Shown: piece after piece, positions 14,875 to 23,372 of the stretch
How positions within the stretch are numbered: the stretch's first letter is position 1
Layout of the letters: each line of letters begins with the position of its first letter
Source of the DNA: Candidatus Flexicrinis proximus
GTDB lineage: Bacteria > Chloroflexota > Anaerolineae > Aggregatilineales > Phototrophicaceae
Assembly: GCA_016712885.1 (NCBI GenBank)
Contig: JADJQF010000016.1
Coordinates: forward strand, 186,001-250,000
DNA: 64,000 nt
Direction of reading: 5' to 3'
Notes under the pieces: generated by a model
Told to the model about the DNA's origin: nothing
Databases searched by the model: none
Seen by the model: only the letters and a program-made list of their open reading frames with translations
Program-made: the position numbers and the translations under genes

Positions 14875-17800
14875 CTACATTTTTACGTCTTCCGTAATCG
14901 GCGACGCGATCGCCCCGCGGTGGCGGGGGGCGGCCTGTTTGGCGCGCGCAAACGTCAGCGTGAAGGTGCTGCCCTCTCCGGGGGTACTGCTCACCGACAC
15001 CAGGCCGCTGTGCAGCTCCATGATCCGCTTGGTAATCGCCAGGCCCATCCCCAGGCCGCCGCTGTCGATGGTGCGCGCCTTGTCCACCTTGTACAGCCGC
15101 TCGAATATCCGCTGGTGTTCTGCCGGCGCGATGCCGATTCCCGTATCGCTGACAGCCAGATCTACCCGCTCGTCGGTCACACCCAGCGTGACTTTGACCC
15201 GTCCGCCGGAGGCGGTGAACGCAACCGCGTTGTCGATCAGGTTCGACACCGCCTTCATCAGATAGCCCTCTTCGCCGTTGACGAAGATCATGTCCTCCGA
15301 CGCGGTCAGGTCCAGCGTGAGTCCGGCTTTGTGCGCCGTTTCCATCACGCGGTCGACGGCGTTCTGGGCGACTGTCTTCAGATTGATCGGGATCAGCGAC
15401 AAGCTGGCCTTGTCCAGCTCCAGCATCGTCAGCAGACCGTCGATCAGCCGGCTCAGCCGCGACGCCTGCATGCCGATCGTTCCCAGCCGGTCCAGCTGCT
15501 CCTGCGTTTCAGCCTTGCGCTTCAACAGATACAGGCTGGTCTGGATGATCGACAGCGGCGTCCGGAAATCGTGCGAGGCATCGCGCACGAAGTCCGACAT
15601 AATCCGCATCTGTTCGCGCTCGACGCTCAGCTGCATCCGGTTTTCTTCGATCAGCCGCTGTTCGGTGATGTTCGTCAGCACCGCGTAGGACCCCTCGATT
15701 TTGCCATCCACGTAGCGCGGCACGGCGCTGACGATCACGTCCGTCACATGGCCGTCTACGTGGTGGACGCGCATCGGATAGCTCGTAGAGAGGCCTTTTC
15801 TGCGGATCTCTCTTTGGTCCTGCATTTCCTCAACCTGTTCGGTGTCGATGAACTCGTAGGGCTTGCGCCCGACCAGTTTATCGGCAGTGACGCCGATCAG
15901 CGCGGCGGCGGCGGCGTTCACGAACATCAGGTCGCCGTCCTCGTCCACCACCGTCACGCCTTGCCCCAGGTTGTCCATGATTGACATCAGGAAGTCGCGG
16001 TTTTCGCGCAGGTCGCGTTCGACCCGCTGGCGGTGGATCGCCGCGCCCAGGCTGTCCGCGGCCAGCTGCAGCGCGTCCAGTTCCGGCTCGCTCCAGGCGC
16101 GTTCCTTCAGGCAGTCGTCGAACCCGATCATGCCCCACCATTCGTCCTGCACAAATACCGGCGTCATGGCGATCGACTTGATGCTCTGCCGCTCGTAGAT
16201 TTCCCGCGAAGGCGATTCCAGCGCGCTGACGATGCCATAGGCCGGCTGGCGGTTATGCAGCTTCTCCGCCCATGCGGCCATGCCGTTTTCTGTATAGTCG
16301 AACCCTTGCAGTTCCGGGTTGTCGATCTCAGCCTTGATCCCCGGCGCAGCCCACTCGTTTTTCTGCGACCATAGTTTGCGCCCGTCGGCGCTGGTTTCGT
16401 TTCTAAAGAGATACACACGGCTGACCTGCGCCGCCTGCCCCAGGTCGCGCATCATCGCCGGGATTTGGCTTTCCCAATCGGAGGTCCGCAGGAAGGCTTC
16501 CGACGATGCGGTTACCGCGCGCAGGACGTTATCGCGCAGCGCCAGTTCCAGCTCGGCGCGTTTACGGCGCGTCACATCCATGAACGTGCCGATCAGCCGC
16601 GGACCGCTCCCCGCCTGCAGCGCCCCCCGCACCATGATCCAGCGTTCGCCCTGCACGGTATTCACGCGGAATTCGACGTCGACGTTGGATTTGACGTCCG
16701 CGCGGTAATCGTTCAGCGCCGCGCTGATCTTCTCGTGGTCTTCCGGCAGGACATACTTTAGAAACTGGCTGAAGGACTCCAGCTTGTCCATCCCGATCGC
16801 CTTCATCGTCTGGCGGACGGTGTCCTCGATCATGAACTCGCCGCTCTCCATGTCGTATTCAAAGACACCGAGGCGGCTGAAGGCGATTGCCTGATTGAAG
16901 CGCACGTTGCTCTGGTGCAGCTTCATACGCATGTTTTCGAGTTCGGTCATGTCCTGTGCGACCAGGATCAGCCCCGATGGCTGGCCGAAGGAATCAGTCA
17001 TGATGGCGCTCGAAAGCGACACTGGGAAGATTCGCCCGTCCTTCGTCTTCAGGCGCTTGCTCACGTGCCGCATAGCCTGATGCCGGCTCATGCTCTCGAC
17101 GCCGGTGGCATTCTCGGCGATATCCAGCAGCAGCGTTCGCAGCGGTTTTCCGCTCAGTTCGCCCTCCGTATATCCCAGCAGCGTGAATGCGGCGCGGTTG
17201 GCCTTGTTGATCATGCCCCGCACGTCGACCACCAGCAGCACGTCGGCCATCGACTCGATGATTGTTTCCAGTTTCTTTTCGCTGTAGCTGGCGACTTCCA
17301 GCGCTTCGGCCGTGACTTGGCTGATCTCGAACCGGCGCTGACTCAGGAACACGATCAGCACCGTGATCGACAAGACCATCCCGTACAGCGCGATCTCGAT
17401 GATGTAAATTTGCAGCGGCGTCAGCACCAGCAGCGGCGTGATGCCCAATCCCAGCGCAAGCGGCGAGTCCTGAATGAGCACGAAGATCAGGCTGCCCACC
17501 CCCATCGTCAGCGCGCCCATCCAGCCCATCAGCGGCCCGATGCAGATCGCCAGCGCGAAGTGGTTGGCCGCCACCACATGCAGCGGAACCCCCATCAGGT
17601 CCGGCACGATCGACAGCGACAGCCACAACGAGACGATTTGCAGCGTCCCGCCAAAGCGCACGTTCCCCCTCCGCATCAGCGTCAGCGTGATCGTGCAGAA
17701 CACGATCACCAGATACAACAGGATCTGGTGGACATGGACCAGCCGGTACTGATCCTCGCGGAACGGGACACTGTACAGCACGATCAGGAACGCGACAGCC

Positions 17801-17928
17801 GCGAAAAGCCCCAAATAGCCGATCGCTCTCAGCACGCGCAGGAGTCGTGCTGCTTGGTCATCCTGAAGGGGAGGGAACGCAGGCATGGACCTGCGTAGGG
17901 ATCTCATGGTACGCCGGGCCTTCGGCAC
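14875..17928 (-). CDS. Membrane PAS/GAF hybrid sensor histidine kinase
   Basis: 1017 residues. Six or so membrane segments fill residues 30-215. They are followed by PAS domains at about 230-340 and 350-465, a GAF domain at about 480-650 (LGQAAQVSRVYLFRNE, WWGMIGFDDCLKERAWSE), a third PAS at about 665-765, the HisKA dimerisation helix with DASHDFRTPL (phosphoacceptor His about 780) and the ATPase domain with NLIDNAV, DTGIGIAP and GGLGMGLAIT. It should autophosphorylate and pass phosphate to an unlinked response regulator, since none is adjacent. The start is ambiguous: GTG at 17928, or ATG at 17907 or 17886. TACACT on the minus strand at 17973-17978 may be its -10. Confidence 0.92.
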   Translation of the reverse strand: MPKARRTMRSLRRSMPAFPPLQDDQAARLLRVLRAIGYLGLFAAVAFLIVLYSVPFREDQYRLVHVHQILLYLVIVFCTITLTLMRRGNVRFGGTLQIVSLWLSLSIVPDLMGVPLHVVAANHFALAICIGPLMGWMGALTMGVGSLIFVLIQDSPLALGLGITPLLVLTPLQIYIIEIALYGMVLSITVLIVFLSQRRFEISQVTAEALEVASYSEKKLETIIESMADVLLVVDVRGMINKANRAAFTLLGYTEGELSGKPLRTLLLDIAENATGVESMSRHQAMRHVSKRLKTKDGRIFPVSLSSAIMTDSFGQPSGLILVAQDMTELENMRMKLHQSNVRFNQAIAFSRLGVFEYDMESGEFMIEDTVRQTMKAIGMDKLESFSQFLKYVLPEDHEKISAALNDYRADVKSNVDVEFRVNTVQGERWIMVRGALQAGSGPRLIGTFMDVTRRKRAELELALRDNVLRAVTASSEAFLRTSDWESQIPAMMRDLGQAAQVSRVYLFRNETSADGRKLWSQKNEWAAPGIKAEIDNPELQGFDYTENGMAAWAEKLHNRQPAYGIVSALESPSREIYERQSIKSIAMTPVFVQDEWWGMIGFDDCLKERAWSEPELDALQLAADSLGAAIHRQRVERDLRENRDFLMSIMDNLGQGVTVVDEDGDLMFVNAAAAALIGVTADKLVGRKPYEFIDTEQVEEMQDQREIRRKGLSTSYPMRVHHVDGHVTDVIVSAVPRYVDGKIEGSYAVLTNITEQRLIEENRMQLSVEREQMRIMSDFVRDASHDFRTPLSIIQTSLYLLKRKAETQEQLDRLGTIGMQASRLSRLIDGLLTMLELDKASLSLIPINLKTVAQNAVDRVMETAHKAGLTLDLTASEDMIFVNGEEGYLMKAVSNLIDNAVAFTASGGRVKVTLGVTDERVDLAVSDTGIGIAPAEHQRIFERLYKVDKARTIDSGGLGMGLAITKRIMELHSGLVSVSSTPGEGSTFTLTFARAKQAAPRHRGAIASPITEDVKM

Positions 17929-18154
17929 TTATGCGGGCGGGAATTGACGGCGCCGTATCTGCGCTTATGGTCAGTGTAGCCTGAATTAGACAAAAGAAAC
18001 GTAAACTTCGGGCCGCCGTACGGTCAGTGATTTGGGAGTGTAGTCCTCACGCTTGGCCGTTGTCAAATCCACCGAATCTGCCCGCCAGCCTCCGCTGCTG
18101 CTGCGCTTTTCCGGCGAGCTTCTTTCGTGCCGTTTGCCGGCCCGCTGCATCCCA

Positions 18155-18182
18155 TTGACACCCCTAGGAAGGGTGCTATCTT
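18155..18182 (+). promoter_or_regulatory. Promoter of the mannose-1-phosphate guanylyltransferase gene
   Basis: TTGACA (18155-18160), 16 bases, then TATCTT (18177-18182) preceded by TGC, an extended -10. The leader would be about 105 bases. It contains repeated CAGCAA/CAGC motifs but no riboswitch or T-box that I can recognise. The rest of 17929-18292 shows no gene. Confidence 0.65.
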
Positions 18183-18292
18183 TAGCGCCTTGATTGTTCT
18201 CAGCAACCAGCAATCAGCACCCCGCCCGAAGGCCTGCAGCCAGGCGCTGCGGCGGAAGTCTGGCGGTTGGCTGCTTACTCTGGTACCCACTT

Positions 18293-19381
18293 ATGGATAT
18301 GTCACATTACTATGCAATGATTATGGCTGGCGGTGGCGGTACGCGCCTTTGGCCCATGAGCCGCGCCAACACCCCCAAACAGCTCCTCGCGCTGGTCGAG
18401 GAACACTCGATGTTCCGCGTCAGCGTCGAGCGCCTCAAGCCGCTCTTCCCGCCGGAGCGCATCTATATTGTCGCCAGCGAGGCGCTCGCCCCGGCCCTCA
18501 AAGCCGAAGTACCGTATATCCCCGAAGAGAATTTCGTCATCGAGCCGTTCGGCAAGGATAACGGCCCTGCCGCCGCGCTCGGCCTGACCATCATCCACAA
18601 GCGCGATCCGCAGGCCACGGTCGCTTACCTCGCTTCCGACCACCACATCGCCAACCGCGCCGGCTTCCAGAACGCCCTGACCGCCGCCTGTGAACTCGCC
18701 CAGCAGGGGCACATCGTCACCCTCGGCATTTCGCCCTCGTTTCCCTCCACCGCTTTCGGCTATATCCGCCGCGGCGCCGAAATCGGTCAGTTCGCCGGCA
18801 TCACCGCCTTCACTTCGCTGGGTTTCTTCGAGAAACCCGACCTGGAACGCGCCGTCCATTTTGTCCAGTCCGGCGAATATAGCTGGAATTCCGGCATGTT
18901 CATCTGGCGCGCGCAGCAGGCATTGGACGAATTCGCCCGCCAGCGCCCGGAGATGCACCGCCTGTTCACCGCGCTTGCGCCCGCCATCGACACCCCTGCT
19001 TATAAGGATGCCGTCACCCGCACCTGGGACGCCGTCGAGCGCATCTCGATTGACTTCGCCGTCATGGAAGGCGCGAAGTCGATCGCCGTGCTGCCGGTCG
19101 ACATCGGCTGGAGCGATATTGGCAGTTGGGGCGCACTATTCGACGTGGTGGCCCTCGACGACAGGGGCAATGGCATCAAAGGCCAAAGCCCCAACCATAT
19201 TGCCATCGATACCACCAACACCCTGGTCTACGCCGATAAGCTGGTCGTCACCGTCGGCGTCAACGAGCTGGTCGTGGTCGACACCGAAGATGCGCTCCTC
19301 ATCTGTCACAAAGATCGCACCCAGGACGTCAAGAAGATCGTGGCCGAACTCAAGGCCAATCAACTGGAGAAGTATCTGTGA
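18293..19381 (+). CDS. manC: Mannose-1-phosphate guanylyltransferase
   Basis: 362 residues from ATG 18293; a second ATG two codons later is equally possible. The nucleotidyltransferase signature GGGGTRLWPMSR is at about 14-25, the family motif FVIEPFGKDNGPAAAL follows, and the catalytic-region FEKPD and WNSGMFIW segments match GDP-mannose pyrophosphorylases (short single-domain form, without the isomerase domain). It makes GDP-mannose from GTP and mannose 1-phosphate for glycans. Its TGA overlaps the GTG start of the next gene. Upstream in-frame codons to 18194 are not supported. Confidence 0.9.
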   Translation: MDMSHYYAMIMAGGGGTRLWPMSRANTPKQLLALVEEHSMFRVSVERLKPLFPPERIYIVASEALAPALKAEVPYIPEENFVIEPFGKDNGPAAALGLTIIHKRDPQATVAYLASDHHIANRAGFQNALTAACELAQQGHIVTLGISPSFPSTAFGYIRRGAEIGQFAGITAFTSLGFFEKPDLERAVHFVQSGEYSWNSGMFIWRAQQALDEFARQRPEMHRLFTALAPAIDTPAYKDAVTRTWDAVERISIDFAVMEGAKSIAVLPVDIGWSDIGSWGALFDVVALDDRGNGIKGQSPNHIAIDTTNTLVYADKLVVTVGVNELVVVDTEDALLICHKDRTQDVKKIVAELKANQLEKYL

Positions 19382-19791
19382 CCCGAATTTACGTCGCCGG
19401 TCCGCTCTTTAACACCCACGAGCGCTGGTATCTGGAACAGATCGCCGCGGCGCTCGAAGCGGCGGGCTATGCCACCTTTCTGCCGCACCGCGACGCCGGA
19501 TTGGTCGATGGCCGCGATCAGGCCGACCTCCGCCACGAGCTGTTTCAGGCCGATCTGACCGGAATAGCCTCCTGCACGGTGATCGTCGCCCTCCTCACCG
19601 GCGCCGATCACGACTCAGGCACCTGCGGCGAATTAGGCATTGGCTACGCCCGAGGCTACCCGTGCTTCGGGATCAGCGACGATCCGCGCTGGATGAATAA
19701 CCTTATCTGGGGGATTTGCGGCGAGGGCAGGCACCTTGCCCGCGATATCGACGGCGTGGTGGCCCTCGTGAAGTCGGTCATCGCCCCCTGA
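19378..19791 (+). CDS. Nucleoside 2-deoxyribosyltransferase family protein
   Basis: 137 residues. RIYVAGPLF at 3-11 is the classic start of this family, and DSGTCGELG with Glu85 supplies the nucleophile that attacks C1' of the deoxyribose. The family exchanges or hydrolyses bases of (deoxy)nucleosides, including DNA-salvage and 5-hydroxymethyl-dUMP hydrolases. The GTG start overlaps the stop of manC by 4 bases, so the two are co-translated, although a metabolic link is not obvious. Confidence 0.85.
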   Translation: MTRIYVAGPLFNTHERWYLEQIAAALEAAGYATFLPHRDAGLVDGRDQADLRHELFQADLTGIASCTVIVALLTGADHDSGTCGELGIGYARGYPCFGISDDPRWMNNLIWGICGEGRHLARDIDGVVALVKSVIAP

Positions 19792-19849
19792 AATTCAGCG
19801 CTCCAGCGATACGCACAGCGTTCTATCCCCACTCCGTTGGCGGCGTTTG

Positions 19850-19976
19850 CTGCATTCCTGCACCTCCCATTGTGTTTTTTGGCGTGAGCGCCACAAAAGC
19901 ACAGATGAGGGGTCGAGGGGCGCAAGTCCCTCGCGGAGGTGTGGAGGCAGCGCCTCCACAAACTAAAATGCATAAC
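19850..19976 (-). repeat. Structured repeat family A, long copy
   Basis: From left to right: CCTGCACCTCCCA, a variable palindrome (GTGTTTTTTGGCG / CGCCACAAAAGCAC), GAGGGGCGCAAGTCCCTC, TGGAGGCAGCGCCTCCA and TGCATAAC. It fills the gap between two convergent genes and is in the 3'-of-stop orientation for queC. Confidence 0.85.
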
Positions 19977-19981
19977 CTTCC

Positions 19982-20647
19982 CTAGCCCTGGTACTTCAAG
20001 GGGTCGGTTGAGCCGATCATCTCGAAGGCATGCAGCCGTTCGGCACACGTCGGACACTTCCCGCACGCCAGGTCGCCGCCCTGGTAGCACGACCACGTCT
20101 GTCCATAGTCAATCCCGAGAGCGCTCCCAATTTCGAGTAAGTCGGCCTTCGTACAGGTGATGAACGGCGCCTCCACCGTCACATGCCGCCGCCGGCTCAG
20201 GCGCAGCACCGTATTGATCGCGTCGAGGAACGCCTCGGTGGTGTCCCAGTAGTCATACATGTCGGCGCGCTGCGCCCCATAGTAGATTTCACTTATTCCA
20301 GCGGTTTCCGCATAGGCGGCGGCCAGCGCGATGAATGTCATGTTGCGGTTCGGCACATACGTGACCGGCTGCGGGTCGTCTTTCACCGCCTCCGCGGTGG
20401 GGATGTCGATGCTCCGCGTCACCAGCGCCGACGAGGCGAAGGCCGCCGATATCGGGCTCAGGTCCAGCAAGACATACGGCACGCCCAGCAGGTCCGCGTG
20501 GTACTTGGCGTAGGTCAGTTCCTTCTCATGCCGCTGTCCGTACTTGAACGAGACGACCACCGGCTGCTTGCCCTTGATCTTCACCATCCAGTGCAGCAGG
20601 GTGATGCTGTCCAGTCCTCCGCTTACGATTGCCACTGAATCCGGCAT
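19982..20647 (-). CDS. queC: 7-cyano-7-deazaguanine synthase QueC
   Basis: 221 residues. The PP-loop SGGLDS (9-14) binds ATP, and four cysteines near the end (SCYQGG, ACGKCPTC) bind zinc. QueC converts 7-carboxy-7-deazaguanine to preQ0 for queuosine tRNA modification or DNA deazapurines. The ATG at 20647 has GAGGT 6 bases before it; a TTG nine codons upstream is less likely. No other que gene is adjacent. Upstream, TGTACA occurs twice, 8 bases apart (about 20705-20730), a possible operator. No preQ1 aptamer was recognised. Confidence 0.93.
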   Translation of the reverse strand: MPDSVAIVSGGLDSITLLHWMVKIKGKQPVVVSFKYGQRHEKELTYAKYHADLLGVPYVLLDLSPISAAFASSALVTRSIDIPTAEAVKDDPQPVTYVPNRNMTFIALAAAYAETAGISEIYYGAQRADMYDYWDTTEAFLDAINTVLRLSRRRHVTVEAPFITCTKADLLEIGSALGIDYGQTWSCYQGGDLACGKCPTCAERLHAFEMIGSTDPLKYQG

Positions 20648-20742
20648 GCTGACCTCGTGTTTGGGATCACGCAATTTATTGACAATACATTTGATTATCG
20701 GCCAATAGTGTACACTTTGAACTGTACAATTTCATTGATTAT

Positions 20743-20830
20743 TGTCAGTTTATGGATAAGGCGCGCAGAGGCTTTGCCTCCGCGCCTCCCTGCTGGGGTT
20801 TGGGGCAACCCCAGTAATCCATAACTCACG
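20743..20830 (+). repeat. Short family A element with terminal inverted repeats
   Basis: The left end TGTCAGTTTATGGATAA and the right end TAATCCATAACTCACGG are imperfect inverted copies. Inside are GAGGCTTTGCCTC and GGGGTTTGGGGCAACCCC hairpins only. The GGAGGC stem loop has become GAGGC-ttt-GCCTC, still paired. Confidence 0.8.
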
Positions 20831-20949
20831 GTGATTATCACAAGGTTGCGTGCTGGATTGGACTCGCATGGATTGGCCGTGCCTGTCCTTCAAGCCGCCT
20901 GATGTTCTCCGGTCCGCCGCGCTTCAGTTCAGCGTGCCCAGGGGTTCGT

Positions 20950-21675
20950 ATGCCGCTCAGAAAGAAACATGCCGGCCAGCACCGCGTCGAGGCTGGCGCC
21001 GCGCACCACACCTTCGACCTCTACCTGTCGCGCCGCAAGACCATGACGCTCCGGGTGAGGCCCGATGGCCGTCTGACCGTCGATGCCCCGACCGGGCTGG
21101 CGCTCAATCGCATCTATGCCTTCGTCCACAGCCGCTCGGCGTGGATCATCCGCCATCAGGCCCGCGTCAGCCAGCGCGCCGTCCAGCCGCCCCGCCAGTA
21201 CATCACCGGCGAATCGTGGAGCTACCTCGGCCAGCCCTATACCCTGCGCATCGAGCCGGGCGATCAGGAGCGCGTTGTCCTGTCCGGCGCGCAGCTCATC
21301 GTCACCACCCCCGATCCCTCGCGTGTCGCCTTGGCCCTCCAGCGCTGGTATCTGACCCATGCCCGGCAGGTCTTTCGTCAGCGCATGGCCGCCCTCGCCC
21401 CTCGCGTCGCCCCGCTCGGCATCACCCCGCCCGAGTCGGTCACCATCCGTCAGATGACCTCCAAGTGGGGGAGCTGCACCGGCAAAGGCCGCGTCACCCT
21501 CAACCTCAAGCTCATCCAGCTCAATGTCGGCCTGATCGACTACGTGCTTCTGCACGAGCTGTGCCACCTGCGCGAGCTGAACCACAGTGCGAAGTATTAC
21601 GCCCTGCTCGGTGCGGTGCTGCCGGACTGGAAGGACTACCGCCGCGCCCTAAACGCCATCAGCGCCGCGTTCTAG
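20950..21675 (+). CDS. YgjP-like (DUF45) zinc metallopeptidase
   Basis: 241 residues. MTSKWGSC and HELCHL followed by a downstream histidine (LNHSAKYYALL) are the diagnostic motifs of the YgjP/WLM branch of gluzincins; the two histidines of HELCH bind zinc and Glu is catalytic. The role of the family is unclear, perhaps protein quality control. ATG 20950 (MPLRKKHAGQ) is chosen because upstream residues are not conserved in type. The gene stands alone between repeats. Confidence 0.85.
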   Translation: MPLRKKHAGQHRVEAGAAHHTFDLYLSRRKTMTLRVRPDGRLTVDAPTGLALNRIYAFVHSRSAWIIRHQARVSQRAVQPPRQYITGESWSYLGQPYTLRIEPGDQERVVLSGAQLIVTTPDPSRVALALQRWYLTHARQVFRQRMAALAPRVAPLGITPPESVTIRQMTSKWGSCTGKGRVTLNLKLIQLNVGLIDYVLLHELCHLRELNHSAKYYALLGAVLPDWKDYRRALNAISAAF

Positions 21676-21724
21676 GGCGCATCGTGAGCTTACCTCATGG
21701 TGTTCTACCCAATCCCTGGTAGGC

Positions 21725-21852
21725 GTTGGCACCCCCGCATCTCCCATAGCGATTTGAGCGGACTTGTCCGCTCAAATCGCAGATGAGGGAGTCGAGAGGG
21801 TGACAACCCTCTCGCGGCGGTGTGGAGGCGCCGCCTCCACAAACAAAATGCG
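21725..21852 (-). repeat. Structured repeat family A, long copy
   Basis: Variable palindrome with 15-bp perfect arms GCGATTTGAGCGGAC and GTCCGCTCAAATCGC (21749-21780), then the GAGAGGG/CCCTCTC stem, then TGGAGGCGCCGCCTCCA. It follows a plus-strand gene, so here the orientation is opposite to most copies. Confidence 0.85.
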
Positions 21853-22060
21853 TGGCAGCTAATTCCCTCAAGTCCCTGCTGGGATTTCGCTCCTCTTTGC
21901 CCGGCGTAGCGACCAGAGCTGACCAGTCAGAACCACCGTTCTGGCAGGGTGTGTCACTTTCCGCGGACCGCCCCGCTTTTCTGACGGCCCTCCCGATCGT
22001 CCAATGGCGGATCGTTAACGAATCATTGCCATGACGCGTCGTTGGCCTCTATTCTTCGTT

Positions 22061-22113
22061 CGTACAAATGTTCGAACATTTGTTCGCCACATGGCCTCAA
22101 CCCGTGCTATCCT
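22061..22113 (+). promoter_or_regulatory. LexA-like SOS boxes overlapping an extended -10 promoter
   Basis: CGAACATTTGTTCG (22073-22086) is a perfect match to the CGAAC-N4-GTTCG operator known for Gram-positive-type LexA. A second box with one mismatch, CGTACAAATGTTCG, overlaps it at 22061-22074. TGCTATCCT (22105-22113) follows at the spacing where bound repressor would cover the -35. The same 23-base core recurs at 53360-53382. No clear gene follows. Confidence 0.6.
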
Positions 22114-22149
22114 GTTTTCAGGAGTGCGATTCCCGGCACTTCAGGCGAA

Positions 22150-22350
22150 GCTGTCACGGCTTGGCCGCCGCTTCGACGCGCCTGTACGCGGACTTGGAGG
22201 GTCAGAAAAAACAAAAAATCGCGCGCGGATCGCATCGAAATGCGCGGATCGCGTCAGATATGTGGTGAACAGAAACGCGGGCCGCTGTCACGGCTTAGCC
22301 GTGGCTTCAACGCGACTGTACGTTGACTTGGAGGGCCACAAAGAACAATA
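22150..22350 (+). repeat. Direct duplication of about 65 bases with 134-base period
   Basis: The segment starting GCTGTCACGGCTT at 22150 recurs at 22284, both running through GACTTGGAGGG and AACAA. Of about ten differences, five fall at third positions of a frame that reads CHGLAAASTRLYADLEGQ in copy 1 and CHGLAVASTRLYVDLEGH in copy 2. It may be the degraded 3' end of a gene, duplicated, or a structured RNA: copy 2 has a perfect CACGGCTTAGCCGTG hairpin. No confident CDS can be called. Confidence 0.6.
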
Positions 22351-22407
22351 AAACGCGTGTCCAGACCAATACAAAACGCGCTGATCGCATCAGCCGTGTA
22401 TAAATAG

Positions 22408-22581
22408 CGTCAGTGGTGAATTAGCCGCCTGTTTCTGCAGGGGGTTTGTACCCCTTGACCCCTCATCTGCGATTTTGAGCGGCCCTGCCGCTCGAAATCG
22501 CCAATATGAGAGGTGCAGGAGAGCCATCTCCTGCCGGGGTCCGGGGTGGAACCCCGGAGAGTTATCCATAAACTCATGTCA
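22408..22581 (+). repeat. Structured repeat family A, full-length copy with degenerate inverted ends
   Basis: The left end GCGTCAGTGGTGAATTAG resembles the end at 14564, and the right end is GAGTTATCCATAAACTCATG. Modules inside are GGGGGTTTGTACCCC, a variable palindrome (CGATTTTGAGCGGC / GCCGCTCGAAATCG, one G-T pair), GGAGAGCCATCTCC and CCGGGGTGGAACCCCGG. Confidence 0.8.
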
Positions 22582-22637
22582 AATAGAAAGGCGAGTGGCC
22601 TGTCCCACCCGCCATGCTATGGAGTCTCGCGGTCGGG

Positions 22638-23038
22638 TTAATCGCGCGTCACGTCGAGGTGGATTTCATCGACCAGCAGCGATCCCTTCGCGCTGGTGTG
22701 CGTGAGGTTGATCTGACTCGTGCCACATCGGCCTGCGTGAGCGTTTGCGGCCCTGACGTTGCGAGGGTATAGCCGCTGGTTGGTGCAAAGGGCGACAGGG
22801 GTTTTAACGTAAGGACCGAGCCGTCACTGAAAATCAGCTTGGCCTTCGCGCCGAGTTTGGGCTTGAGCATGGTAGTACTGTAGGACAGCCTGAACTCAAT
22901 CTGGTCGCCGATGAACAGGATCGGCAGGCCAGCGCCCTTTACGGTCTGTTTGGGGAGGGAATTGTCGGAATTGACCGGCGAGACTACGCCGATGAGCGTT
23001 AGAATCGCGGCAGTGGATAACAGGAAACGGTAGCGCAT
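22638..23038 (-). pseudogene. Frameshifted secreted jelly-roll-like protein
   Basis: Starts with ATG 23038 after a strong AGGAGG site and encodes a signal peptide (MRYRFLLSTAAILTLIGVVS). The body resembles the C-terminal domain of the four-gene family at 46-50 kb (FIGDQIEFRLSYST, GAKAKLIFSDGS). After TLTQADVARV the frame runs into unrelated residues and stops at 22649. Shifting by one base at about 22711 restores INLTHTSAKGSLLVDEIH and a natural stop at 22638, which fits this kind of beta-sandwich. One missing base, real or a sequencing error, explains it. Full length would be about 133 residues. Confidence 0.7.
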
Positions 23039-23372
23039 ACACCCTCCTTGACGGTCGCGGCGGGGATGACGCATGTGCTTCTGTAACTCCCTTTAATCGT
23101 ATCACCAATCTCGCCGCCCGAAAAAACCCTTGCGGTCCAATCGCCCGCGTTTGGCTTTTGATTAGGTTCGTGGGCGCAGCCACCGGTCGGGTTGGCGCGC
23201 GTGTTATACTGAATTCAGGATGCTGGCGTTTGAGGGGTTCTTCCCCCGGACTTCCTGCAGTTATGGGTATTCCCGTGCCTGTCCCGGCACTTCTCATTCG
23301 TTTTGTGGGCGGTTGCCGCCCGCCGCCGGTAGTTGTTTTTGGCCGTTGGCCGAATTTTTCGGAACACACCCT
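23039..23372 (+). other. Intergenic region with an extended -10 promoter
   Basis: TGTTATACT at 23212-23220 is an extended -10 that would give the ABC permease gene a leader of about 145 bases. The region downstream is G/T-rich and includes GGCGGTTGCCGCC (hairpin). No gene is seen. Confidence 0.5.

Noticed and set aside
18183..18292. T-box or riboswitch in the manC leader
   Set aside because: No T-box sequence or known aptamer core could be recognised; only short CAGCAA repeats are seen.
20648..20742. preQ1 riboswitch upstream of queC
   Set aside because: The leader lacks the preQ1 aptamer pattern; only two TGTACA motifs stand out.
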